From contig NZ_CP027218.1 in NCBI RefSeq assembly GCF_004124275.1, positions 3,599,501-3,663,500 of the forward strand: a stretch of 64,000 nucleotides of DNA. The letters are read 5' to 3'. Below the pieces are notes generated by a model. It was not told where the DNA came from, did no database searches, and saw nothing but the letters and a program-made list of their open reading frames with translations. The DNA comes from Pseudomonas sp. DTU12.3 (lineage in GTDB: Bacteria > Pseudomonadota > Gammaproteobacteria > Pseudomonadales > Pseudomonadaceae). Made by a program: the position numbers and the translations under genes. The number at the start of each line of letters is the position of its first letter. Position 1 is the first letter of the stretch. Below are positions 19,120 through 27,272 of the stretch, piece after piece.

Positions 19120-20151
19120 TTACCAGAAACGTTGCTGGGTCAAACGGCTCCACCAGCTCAGCAGCACGCGGTCGACAGAACCGCTGGCGGCCATGCCGAT
19201 GCGCTCCTGCAGGCTTTTGCGCTCGGCATAGTGCAAGTGATAGACCTCGGCCTTCTTCGCCCGGTCTGCGAGGTACTCGTCACTGGTCTTGAGCTCGTCC
19301 ACCAGTTGCTTGTCGAGCGCCGCGACGCCGAGCCAGACTTCACCGGTAGCGACGTCATCGATCGCCAGTTGTGGCCGGTAACGCGCGACGAAGTTCTTGA
19401 ACAGTTGATGGGTGATGTCCAGGTCTTCCTGGAACTTCTCGCGACCTTTCTCGGTGTTTTCGCCAAATACGGTCAGGGTGCGCTTGTATTCACCGGCGGT
19501 CAGCACTTCAAAATCGATGTCGTGTTTTTTCAGCAGGCGGTTGACGTTGGGCAACTGCGCAACGACGCCGATCGAGCCGAGAATCGCAAACGGCGCACTG
19601 ATGATCTTCTCACCGATGCAGGCCATCATGTAGCCGCCGCTGGCCGCGACCTTGTCGATGCAGACCGTCAACGGCACGCCGGCTTCACGGATCCGCGCCA
19701 ATTGCGATGACGCCAGGCCGTAGCTGTGGACCATACCGCCGCCGCTTTCGAGACGCAGCACGACTTCGTCTTTCGGGGTGGCGAGGGTCAGCAGTGCAGT
19801 GATTTCGTGACGCAGGCTCTCGGTAGCCGAGGCCTTGATGTCACCGTCGAAATCCAGCACAAACACCCGCGATTTGACCTCGGGTTTGTTCTTCTGCTTT
19901 TTCTCGCTCTTTTCGGTTTTCGCCTGGCCTTTGCGCAAAGCCTTGAGCTGGTCCTTGTCGAGCAAGGTCTGCTCCAGCCGCTCACGCAGGCCTTTGTAGA
20001 AATCATTGAGCTTGCTGACCTGCAACTGCCCCGCCGACTTGCGCCGGCCTTTGCTGCGCAATGCGGCAAAACTGGCGAGCACCACCAGAATGGCGATCAC
20101 CAGGGTGACGGTCTTGGCCAGAAAACTGGCGTACTCGGTGAAAAACTCCAC
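19120..20151 (-). CDS. sohB: inner-membrane peptidase SohB (S49 family)
   Basis: A 343-residue membrane-anchored serine protease related to SppA signal-peptide peptidase. An N-terminal transmembrane helix (residues about 10-30, LAKTVTLVIAILVVLASFAA) is followed by a charged Lys/Glu-rich linker and the protease domain. The Ser-Lys dyad is visible as S171 in VAASGGYMMA and K223 in GEYKRTLT. Ser49-type GSIGV text lies near residue 190. Length and order match E. coli SohB. The gene is single, convergent with cysI-DUF934 and divergent from the phosphatase gene. Confidence 0.95.
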   Translation of the reverse strand: MEFFTEYASFLAKTVTLVIAILVVLASFAALRSKGRRKSAGQLQVSKLNDFYKGLRERLEQTLLDKDQLKALRKGQAKTEKSEKKQKNKPEVKSRVFVLDFDGDIKASATESLRHEITALLTLATPKDEVVLRLESGGGMVHSYGLASSQLARIREAGVPLTVCIDKVAASGGYMMACIGEKIISAPFAILGSIGVVAQLPNVNRLLKKHDIDFEVLTAGEYKRTLTVFGENTEKGREKFQEDLDITHQLFKNFVARYRPQLAIDDVATGEVWLGVAALDKQLVDELKTSDEYLADRAKKAEVYHLHYAERKSLQERIGMAASGSVDRVLLSWWSRLTQQRFW

Positions 20152-20357
20152 AGCGACTCCTTAAAACAATGCGCGAGTGCAAAACACACGCTCGGGATAA
20201 GTCCAGCATACCCATGCGCCGGCCCGTCGGCCAGCCGTGAAACCTCTGGCAACACCCCTGTAACGGGCATTTCAAACAAGCGTATGTTTTTTCATTGACA
20301 GCTCGGCGGCATCCTCATAACCTCGCCAAACCTTCAACGTACCGGGATGACGCGGAC

Positions 20358-21068
20358 GTGGGCAGCATCTATTTGATTCGACATGGCCAGGCCTCCTTTG
20401 GTGCAGACGACTATGACGTCCTGTCGCCGACTGGTGTGCGCCAGGCAGAAGTACTCGGTCAGCACCTCGCTGAACTGGGCATCCGCTTCGATCGCTGCCT
20501 TGCAGGTGACCTGCGTCGCCAGCAACACACCGCTACCAGCGCACTGGAGCAATTCACTGCCAAGGGCCTGCCGGTTCCAATTCTCGAAACCGATTGCGCA
20601 TTCAACGAATTCGACGCCGACGCGGTGATCCGCGCCTTGCTCCCGGCCATGCTGGAAGACGAACCGGAAGCCCTCGATGTTCTGCGCAATGCCGCGCAAA
20701 ACCGTGCCGAGTTCCAGCGCATTTTTGCGCTGATCATCGAGCGCTGGCTGGCCGGCACCTACGACACGCCGGGCCTTGAAAGCTGGCTGGGCTTCGTCGA
20801 ACGCGTCCAGGCCGGGCTGCAGCGAATTCTTGAACAGGCCGGCGATAAACAGAAAATCGCCGTGTTTACTTCCGGCGGCACTATCACCGCCCTGCTCCAC
20901 CTGATTACCCAAATGCCTGCCAAACAGGCTTTTGAATTGAATTGGCAAATCGTCAACACCTCGCTCAACCAGCTGAAGTTCCGCGGTCGCGAGGTGGCTC
21001 TGGCTTCCTTCAACAGTCATGCACACCTGCAGCTGCTGAAGGCTCCGGAACTCATCACTTTTCGCTGA
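20358..21068 (+). CDS. histidine phosphatase family protein
   Basis: The branch-1 histidine phosphatase (phosphoglycerate-mutase-like) motif YLIRHGQAS sits at the very N-terminus, with TGVRQAEVLGQHL following and a second catalytic-His region near FTSGGTITALL. I place the start at GTG 20358 (VGSIYLIRHG), giving 236 residues. The open frame begins 21 codons earlier, but that stretch (HPHNLAKPSTYR) is not conserved-looking, and GGGATGA precedes the GTG. The substrate is unknown. The SCP2-type gene follows 64 bases later in the same direction. Confidence 0.88.
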   Translation: MGSIYLIRHGQASFGADDYDVLSPTGVRQAEVLGQHLAELGIRFDRCLAGDLRRQQHTATSALEQFTAKGLPVPILETDCAFNEFDADAVIRALLPAMLEDEPEALDVLRNAAQNRAEFQRIFALIIERWLAGTYDTPGLESWLGFVERVQAGLQRILEQAGDKQKIAVFTSGGTITALLHLITQMPAKQAFELNWQIVNTSLNQLKFRGREVALASFNSHAHLQLLKAPELITFR

Positions 21069-21132
21069 GTCCGGATAACTGTGACCCTTGCTGTAATCAC
21101 TCAGCTCCTATTACCCAAGAAAGGATCGAACC

Positions 21133-21450
21133 ATGACCTCCGTAGCTGATGCCGTAAAAGCAATGCAAGCCAAGTTCAACCCAGCCGCTGCTGCCGGTCT
21201 GGATCTGGTCTTCGGTTTCAACATCACCGACGAAGACAAGCAGTACTCGCTGATCGTCAAAGACGGCACTTGCGACATCCAGGAAGGTGAAAACCCGGAC
21301 GCCAACTGCACGCTGGTGCTGGACAGCGAAACCCTGAAAGGTATCGTCAGCGGCGAAACCGACGGCATGCAGGCTTTCATGGGCGGCAAGCTGCGCGTTG
21401 AAGGCGACATGATGTTGTCGATGAAACTGTCCGAGCTGTTCCCAGCGTAA
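21133..21450 (+). CDS. SCP2 sterol-binding domain protein
   Basis: A 105-residue soluble protein that is essentially one SCP2 domain (MTSVADAVKAMQAKFNPAAA; later FMGGKLRVEGDMMLSMKLSE, the family's most recognisable segment). SCP2 domains bind lipids or fatty acyl-CoA in a hydrophobic pocket; the bacterial role is not established. AAGAAAGGA precedes ATG 21133. A terminator follows directly, so it is either cotranscribed with the phosphatase gene or expressed from its own promoter. Confidence 0.92.
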   Translation: MTSVADAVKAMQAKFNPAAAAGLDLVFGFNITDEDKQYSLIVKDGTCDIQEGENPDANCTLVLDSETLKGIVSGETDGMQAFMGGKLRVEGDMMLSMKLSELFPA

Positions 21451-21470
21451 TAGCGCTGTTCAGTGACACA

Positions 21471-21498
21471 AAAAATCCCGCCCCTGTGGCGGGATTTT
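21471..21498 (+). terminator. rho-independent terminator after the SCP2 gene
   Basis: AAAAATCCCGCC, loop CCTGT, GGCGGGATTTT. A compact G/C stem followed by TTTTG on the plus strand, 20 bases past the stop codon. Confidence 0.9.
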
Positions 21499-21512
21499 GC
21501 GTTTCAGCCCAT

Positions 21513-21595
21513 GTAGGAGCTGCGGCACGCTGCGATCTTTTGATCCTGATATTTGCAAACAGGATCAAAAGATCGCAGCGTGCCGCAGCTCCTAC
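21513..21595. repeat. REP-type palindrome, subtype GCGGCACGCTGCG (near-perfect copy)
   Basis: GTAGGAGCTGCGGCACGCTG, then CGATCTTTTGATCCTG, a short AT loop, and the complete reverse arm ending CAGCTCCTAC. This is the most perfect single copy in the window. It sits in the gap between the SCP2 gene and the 3' end of the convergent ABC operon; its arm ends five bases before the yejF-type stop codon. Confidence 0.93.
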
Positions 21596-21599
21596 AGGA

Positions 21600-23174
21600 T
21601 CAACCGCTGAAGGACGCTGCGAGCAATTCGCGGGTATACGGATGTTGCGCCGAATGGAACAACTGCGAAGTTTCCCCCCGCTCCAGCACTTCGCCATCTT
21701 TCATCACAATCAAGTCATGCGCCAGCGCGCGCACGACCGCCAGATCATGGCTGATGAACAGATACGTAAGGCCATGCTCCGCCTGCAAGCGCCGCAGCAG
21801 CGTGACAATCTGTTTCTGCACCGTGCGATCCAGCGCCGACGTCGGCTCATCCAGCAAGATCAGATCCGGCTTGAGGATCAGCGCCCGGGCAATCGCGATA
21901 CGTTGGCGCTGGCCACCGGAAAATTCATGCGGATAGCGATGCCGCGTTGCCGGGTCGAGGCCCACCTCACGCAACACATCGATCACTGCCTGCTCGCGCT
22001 CGCGAGCGTTGAGATCGCTGTGCACCTGCAAGCCCTCGGCGATGATCTGCTCCACGCACAGGCGCGGGCTGAGGCTGCCGAAAGGATCCTGAAACACCAC
22101 TTGCAGACGTTTGCGCAAAGGTCGTAGCTGCCTGCCGCTGAGTTGCTCGAGTGCCTCGCCCTGAAAGCGAATGCTGCCCTCGGCATCGATCAAACGCAGG
22201 ATCGCCTGCCCCAGCGTGGACTTGCCGGAGCCGGACTCACCGACGATGCCGAGGGTCTTCCCGCGCTGCAGGTTCAGATCAATGCCGTTGACGGCTTTCA
22301 GATACGACTTGGCTCGCAACCAGCCACCGCTCAGACGAAAGTGCACCTTGAGGTCGCGCACCTCAAGCAAATCCTCCGCAGCATCGCGACACAACGCCTC
22401 CCCACCCGGTTCGGCATTGAGCAGTTCGATGCTGTAAGGATGTTGCGGCGCACTGAACAATTGCTCGCAGGACGCCTGTTCAACGATCAACCCGGCGCGC
22501 ATCACGGCCACGCGCTGGGCGATGTTGCGCACCAGATTCAGGTCATGGCTGATGATCAGCAACGCCATGCCCAGGCGCTCCTGTAGTTCCTTGAGCAGCA
22601 GCAGAATCTTGCGTTGTACGGTGACGTCCAGCGCCGTGGTCGGTTCGTCAGCGATCAACAATTGCGGCTCGCAGGCCAGCGCCATGGCAATCATCACCCG
22701 TTGACGCTGGCCACCTGAAAGTTGGTGCGGATAGGCCTTGCGCCGCTCACGCGGACGTTGAATGCCGACCAGCTCCAGTAGTTCGACAATGCGTTTGCGC
22801 GCCGCCGCACCCGCCAGCCCTTTGTGCAAAACAAGGCTTTCGCCCAGTTGCCGCTCGATCGTGTGCAAGGGATTCAGAGAGCTCATCGGCTCCTGAAAAA
22901 TCATCGCAATGCGGTTGCCGCGCAGTTGCCGCAGATAGCGCGGGTGCACGCCAAGCAGTTCTTCGCCGGCATAACGGATGCTCCCGTCGATTTGGCTGAT
23001 GTTCGGGTCGAGCAACTGCAAGATGCTATGCGCGGTCACCGACTTGCCGGAGCCGGACTCACCCACCAGCGCGAGGCACTCACCGGGGCGAATGTCGAGG
23101 TCGATGCCGCGCACCACGGGCTGGCCATTGAACGCTACCCGCAAGTCGCGTATTTCGATCAGATGTTCATGCAT
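21600..23174 (-). CDS. yejF: Yej-type peptide ABC transporter, fused double ATPase (YejF-like)
   Basis: A 524-residue protein with two complete ABC cassettes. Each carries Walker A GESGSGKS (about residues 41-48 and 315-322), the signature SGGQRQR and Walker B ([12 protein letters not shown] and [12 protein letters not shown]). Such double ATPases drive YejABEF, Dpp- and Opp-type importers. ATG 23174 ([13 protein letters not shown]) follows GAGG at a proper distance. The eight codons upstream lie within the yejE end and are not used. It is the last gene of the operon; one base separates it from yejE. The symbol is by similarity to the E. coli system. Confidence 0.9.
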   Translation of the reverse strand: MHEHLIEIRDLRVAFNGQPVVRGIDLDIRPGECLALVGESGSGKSVTAHSILQLLDPNISQIDGSIRYAGEELLGVHPRYLRQLRGNRIAMIFQEPMSSLNPLHTIERQLGESLVLHKGLAGAAARKRIVELLELVGIQRPRERRKAYPHQLSGGQRQRVMIAMALACEPQLLIADEPTTALDVTVQRKILLLLKELQERLGMALLIISHDLNLVRNIAQRVAVMRAGLIVEQASCEQLFSAPQHPYSIELLNAEPGGEALCRDAAEDLLEVRDLKVHFRLSGGWLRAKSYLKAVNGIDLNLQRGKTLGIVGESGSGKSTLGQAILRLIDAEGSIRFQGEALEQLSGRQLRPLRKRLQVVFQDPFGSLSPRLCVEQIIAEGLQVHSDLNAREREQAVIDVLREVGLDPATRHRYPHEFSGGQRQRIAIARALILKPDLILLDEPTSALDRTVQKQIVTLLRRLQAEHGLTYLFISHDLAVVRALAHDLIVMKDGEVLERGETSQLFHSAQHPYTRELLAASFSG

Positions 23175-23175
23175 A

Positions 23176-24198
23176 TCAAGTCCTCGGATCAAACGCATCG
23201 CGGCAGGCTTCGCCGATGAATACCAGCAGGGAAAGGATCAACGCCAGGACGAAAAACGCGGTCAGCCCCAACCAGGGTGCTTGCAGGTTGTTTTTGCCCT
23301 GGCCGATCAGTTCGCCCAGCGAAGCACTGCCGGCGGGCATGCCGAAACCGAGAAAATCCAGCGCGGACAGGGTCGCAATCGCGCCCGTCAGAATGAACGG
23401 CAGATACGTCAGGGTCGCACTCATGGCGTTGGGCAGAATGTGCCGGACGATCACCTGCACATCGCCAACGCCCAGGGCGCGCGCAGCTTTCACGTACTCC
23501 AGGCCACGACTGCGCAAAAACTCGGCACGCACCACGTCGACCAGACTCAGCCAGGAAAACAACGCCATGATCCCCAGCAGCCACCAGAAATTCGGTTCGA
23601 CGAACCCGGACAGAATGATCAGCAGATACAGGACCGGCAGCCCCGACCAGACCTCCAGCAAACGCTGACCGAGCAGGTCGATCCAGCCGCCGTAATAGCC
23701 TTGCAAAGCCCCGGCGGCAATACCGATCAACGCGCTCACCGCAGTCAGCGCCAGCGCAAATAGCAGCGACACCCGCGCGCCGAAAATCACCCGCGCCAGG
23801 ACATCTCGCGCCTGATCGTCAGTGCCCAGCCAGTTTTCGCCGGTCGGTGGACTCGGCGCCGGTTCCGTCAGGTCGTAATTCACCGTATCGAACGCGAACG
23901 GGATCGGCGCAAACCACAAGCGCCCGCCCTGCCTCTCGATCAGATCGCGTACTTGTGCACTGCGGTAATCCGGCTGGAACGGCAGTTCTCCGCCGAAATC
24001 CTCTTCGGTGTAACGCTTGAATGCCGGGAAGAACCATTCGCCCTGATACGTGACCAGCAACGGTTTGTCATTGGCGATCAGCTCGCCGCCGAGGCTCAGG
24101 CCGAACAGTGCGAGGAACAGCCACAGCGACCACCAGCCGCGCCGATGAGCTTTGAAACGCGCCCAACGGCGCTGGCCGATTGGAGATAACGTCAGCAT
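23176..24198 (-). CDS. yejE: Yej-type peptide ABC transporter permease (YejE-like)
   Basis: A 340-residue inner-membrane permease with an N-terminal helix, a long periplasmic segment (about 50-130) and the binding-protein-dependent transport domain. The EAA-type loop is near ARALGVGDVQVIVRHILPNA. The order yejA-yejB-yejE-yejF is the same as in E. coli, where the complex takes up oligopeptides and microcin C. Its start overlaps the yejB stop as TGATG, implying translational coupling. Confidence 0.92.
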   Translation of the reverse strand: MLTLSPIGQRRWARFKAHRRGWWSLWLFLALFGLSLGGELIANDKPLLVTYQGEWFFPAFKRYTEEDFGGELPFQPDYRSAQVRDLIERQGGRLWFAPIPFAFDTVNYDLTEPAPSPPTGENWLGTDDQARDVLARVIFGARVSLLFALALTAVSALIGIAAGALQGYYGGWIDLLGQRLLEVWSGLPVLYLLIILSGFVEPNFWWLLGIMALFSWLSLVDVVRAEFLRSRGLEYVKAARALGVGDVQVIVRHILPNAMSATLTYLPFILTGAIATLSALDFLGFGMPAGSASLGELIGQGKNNLQAPWLGLTAFFVLALILSLLVFIGEACRDAFDPRT

Positions 24199-25262
24199 CA
24201 GGCAGCCCTCGCGGTGAAGTCGATACGCGGGTCGACCAGCGTGTAACAGAGGTCGCCGAGCAGTTTTATCAAGAGGCCGAACAAGGTGAAGATGAACAGT
24301 GAGCCGAATACCACCGGGTAATCGCGTGACACCGCCGCTTCATAGCTGAGGCGGCCGAGGCCATCGAGGGAGAAGATCACTTCGATCAGCAGTGAGCCGC
24401 CAAAAAACACCGTCACCAGCGCCTGCGGTAACCCGGCGACCACCAGCAACATGGCGTTGCGAAACACATGGCCGTACAGCACCTGCCGCTCACTCAAGCC
24501 TTTGGCGCGCGCCGTTACCACGTACAGCCGTGAAATCTCATTGAGAAAACTGTTCTTGGTGAGGATCGTCAGCGTGGCGAAACCGCCGATCACCAACGCC
24601 GTCACCGGTAGCACCAGGTGCCAGAAATAGTCGGCGACCTTGCCCCACAGCGACAGCTCGGCGAAGTTTTCCGAGATCAGCCCGCGCACCGGAAACCAGT
24701 CCAGCGCAGTGCCGCCGGCAAACACCACAATCAGCAACAGCGCGAACAGAAACCCCGGCATGGCGTAACCGATGATGATTGCCGCGCTGCTCCAGACATC
24801 GAACGCCGAACCGTTGTGCAGCGCTTTGCGAATGCCCAGCGGAATCGACACCAGATAAGTGATCAGCGTCGCCCACAACCCCAGCGACAAGGTCACAGGG
24901 AGTTTTTGCCAGATCAGTTCGGTGACGCTGGCGCCGCGAAAGAAACTCTGGCCGAAATCCAGTTGCGCATAGCTCTTGAGCATCAGCCACAGGCGTTCGC
25001 TGGCAGGTTTGTCGAAGCCGTACTGACGCTCGATGTCCGCCACCAGTTTCGGGTCCAGCCCGCGCGTCGCACGGGATTCGCCACCGATCGTCTCGACATG
25101 GCTGGCGCCCACTGCCGCACCGACGCCGATGCCCTGCAAACGCGCGATGGCCTGTTCCACCGGGCCTCCGGGTGCAGCCTGGACGATGACGAAGTTGACC
25201 AGCAAAATGGCGAGCAGGGTTGGCACGATCAGCAGCAGACGCCGCAGGCTATAACCCCACAT
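24198..25262 (-). CDS. yejB: Yej-type peptide ABC transporter permease (YejB-like)
   Basis: A 354-residue permease partner of the YejE-type protein. It starts [20 protein letters not shown] with the Opp/DppB-like N-terminal helix, followed by a periplasmic loop and a C-terminal permease domain with the EAA-type loop ([24 protein letters not shown] region). The start codon lies 14 bases inside the preceding solute-binding-protein gene, so the genes are co-translated. Confidence 0.92.
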   Translation of the reverse strand: MWGYSLRRLLLIVPTLLAILLVNFVIVQAAPGGPVEQAIARLQGIGVGAAVGASHVETIGGESRATRGLDPKLVADIERQYGFDKPASERLWLMLKSYAQLDFGQSFFRGASVTELIWQKLPVTLSLGLWATLITYLVSIPLGIRKALHNGSAFDVWSSAAIIIGYAMPGFLFALLLIVVFAGGTALDWFPVRGLISENFAELSLWGKVADYFWHLVLPVTALVIGGFATLTILTKNSFLNEISRLYVVTARAKGLSERQVLYGHVFRNAMLLVVAGLPQALVTVFFGGSLLIEVIFSLDGLGRLSYEAAVSRDYPVVFGSLFIFTLFGLLIKLLGDLCYTLVDPRIDFTARAA

Positions 25263-27099
25263 GGGCGTACTCCTTTGGCTGTTGCTGCATCTGCGCGTGG
25301 GTCAATGCGTTGGGGCTGATTTCCCACCAGGTGTCGAGACCGGCGTCATACAGCGGCGCAGTTTTCGGGCGGCCGAACCGGTTCCACCAGACCGTGGAAA
25401 TACCCGGCGGGTAATAATTGGGAACCCAGTAATAACCCCACTGCAACACCCGATCCAGAGCACGCGCGTGACGCAGCAGGCTCTCGCGACTGTCGGCTTG
25501 CGCCAGTCCTTCGAGCAGCGCGTCGACCGCCGGATCCCGCAAGACCATGTAGTTGTTCGAACCCGGATCAGCGGCGCCGTCAGCACCGAAATAATTGAAC
25601 ATCTCGCGCCCCGGCGCCTGACTCACCGGGTAACCGGCGACGATCATGTCGTAGTCGCGGTTACGTACGCGGTTGGTGTATTGCGCGGTGTCGACCTGGC
25701 GGATATCGAAGCCGATGCCGATCTGCGCAAGGTTGCGCTTGAACGGCAACAGCAGCCGTTCGAAACCCTTCTGGCCGTTGAGGAAGGTGAAGTGCAGCGG
25801 TTCACCGGCAGCATTGACCAATTGATCGCCGCGCGGCGTCCAACCCGCCGCTTCCAGTAACTTCAGCGCCTGCAATTGTTCGGCGCGAACGTTGCCGCTG
25901 CCGTCGGTTTTCGGCGCCTGAAACACTTGCGTGAACACCTCTTCCGGTATTTGTCCGCGCAACGGTTCAAGGATTTTCAGCTCTTCGGCGTCGGGCAACT
26001 CGGTGGCCGACAAGGCGCTGTGAGAGAAATAGCTGCGCTGGCGCAGGTACATGCTGCGCATCATCTGCCGGTTGCTCCATTCGAAATCCCAGAGCATGGC
26101 GATCGCCTGGCGTACGCGACGATCCTGAAATTGCGCTTTCTGCAAATTGAAGACGAAACCCTGTGCACCTTGCGCCGCCCCCGGCGCCAGATGTTCACGC
26201 AGCAGTTTGCCTTGTTCCAGCGCCGCGCCGGCATAGCCGATGGTGTAACTGGTGGCCGAGAATTCGCGGTTGTAATCGAAGCCGCCAGCCTTCAGCACCT
26301 GACGCGAAACGTCGGTATCGGCGAAAAACTCCACACTCAACTGTTCGAAATTGTACAGCCCACGAGTGATCGGCAGATCCTTGGCCCACCAGTCCTGTAC
26401 CCGTTGAAATTTGACGCTGCGCCCGGTATCCACGGCGCTGACTCGATAGGGGCCGCTGCCTGGCGGAATCTCGAAACCTGCACCCTCCGCGAAGTTGCGG
26501 CTGCGCCACCAATGTTCGGGCAGCACCGGTAATGTCGCCAGGTCCAGGGGCAAGGTACGGCTGTCATTGTTCTTGAAGTTGAAGCGCACTTGCGTCGGCG
26601 ACTCGACGACTACTTCTGCGACATCGCGAAATTGCTGGCGGTACTTGAGGCTGCCTTGGCTGGTGAACAATTCGAAGGTGTAACGCACGTCTTCAGCGGT
26701 GATCGGTGTGCCGTCGTCGAAACGTGCGTTGGGGTTCAGGTAGAAACGCAACCAGCGGCGATCGGGATCAAGCTCCATCTGCTGCGCGACCAGACCGTAG
26801 ACGCTGTAAGGCTCGTCCTTGCTGCGATAGGCCAACGGCGCGTAAAGCCAACCGTCAATGTCGGCAACGCCGGTGCCTTTGTCGGTGTAGGGAATCAGGT
26901 GATCGAAGGGGCCGCTTTCCAGTGAGGAGCGGCGCAGGCTGCCGCCCTTGGGTGCGTCGGGGTTGGCATAGGCGAGGTGCTGGAAGTCAGCGGCGTATTT
27001 TGGGCTTTCGCCGTAAACCGTCAGGAACGGTTGCGGCGCCGCCCATGCCATTGGGCTGAACAGCAGGCAAAGGCTCAGAATGGGGTGTCTGGCGAACAT
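25249..27099 (-). CDS. yejA: extracellular solute-binding protein, family 5 (YejA-like)
   Basis: A 616-residue periplasmic binding protein with signal peptide [20 protein letters not shown] and typical SBP family 5 text ([20 protein letters not shown], then [20 protein letters not shown]). In E. coli YejA delivers peptides and microcin C to YejBEF. This is the first gene of a four-gene operon with overlapping or touching ends. A TonB-dependent receptor gene lies upstream in the same direction, separated by 173 bases that contain a REP element. The ligand is unknown, but a peptide-like compound is likely. Confidence 0.92.
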   Translation of the reverse strand: MFARHPILSLCLLFSPMAWAAPQPFLTVYGESPKYAADFQHLAYANPDAPKGGSLRRSSLESGPFDHLIPYTDKGTGVADIDGWLYAPLAYRSKDEPYSVYGLVAQQMELDPDRRWLRFYLNPNARFDDGTPITAEDVRYTFELFTSQGSLKYRQQFRDVAEVVVESPTQVRFNFKNNDSRTLPLDLATLPVLPEHWWRSRNFAEGAGFEIPPGSGPYRVSAVDTGRSVKFQRVQDWWAKDLPITRGLYNFEQLSVEFFADTDVSRQVLKAGGFDYNREFSATSYTIGYAGAALEQGKLLREHLAPGAAQGAQGFVFNLQKAQFQDRRVRQAIAMLWDFEWSNRQMMRSMYLRQRSYFSHSALSATELPDAEELKILEPLRGQIPEEVFTQVFQAPKTDGSGNVRAEQLQALKLLEAAGWTPRGDQLVNAAGEPLHFTFLNGQKGFERLLLPFKRNLAQIGIGFDIRQVDTAQYTNRVRNRDYDMIVAGYPVSQAPGREMFNYFGADGAADPGSNNYMVLRDPAVDALLEGLAQADSRESLLRHARALDRVLQWGYYWVPNYYPPGISTVWWNRFGRPKTAPLYDAGLDTWWEISPNALTHAQMQQQPKEYAHVGL

Positions 27100-27190
27100 T
27101 TGGCAGATCCTTTTTACGTGGTGCTGTTACTGGCCCGCGAAGGCGTCCGATCAGTCACCAGAAATTTTTCAGCAGGCCAACCGTGCCCCT

Positions 27191-27262
27191 GCAGGAGCTG
27201 CCGCAGGCTGCGATCTGTTGCTCTTGAAAAAGCAAAAGATCGCAGCCTGCGGCAGCTCCTAC
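27191..27262. repeat. REP-type palindrome, subtype GCCGCAGGCTGCG
   Basis: Left arm GCAGGAGCTGCCGCAGGCTG (GC instead of the usual GT start), loop of about 20 bases, right arm CAGCCTGCGGCAGCTCCTAC. It ends 10 bases before the stop codon of the TonB receptor gene that reads into it from the right. It lies between that receptor and the yejA-type gene. Confidence 0.9.
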
Positions 27263-27272
27263 AGGGGGGCAT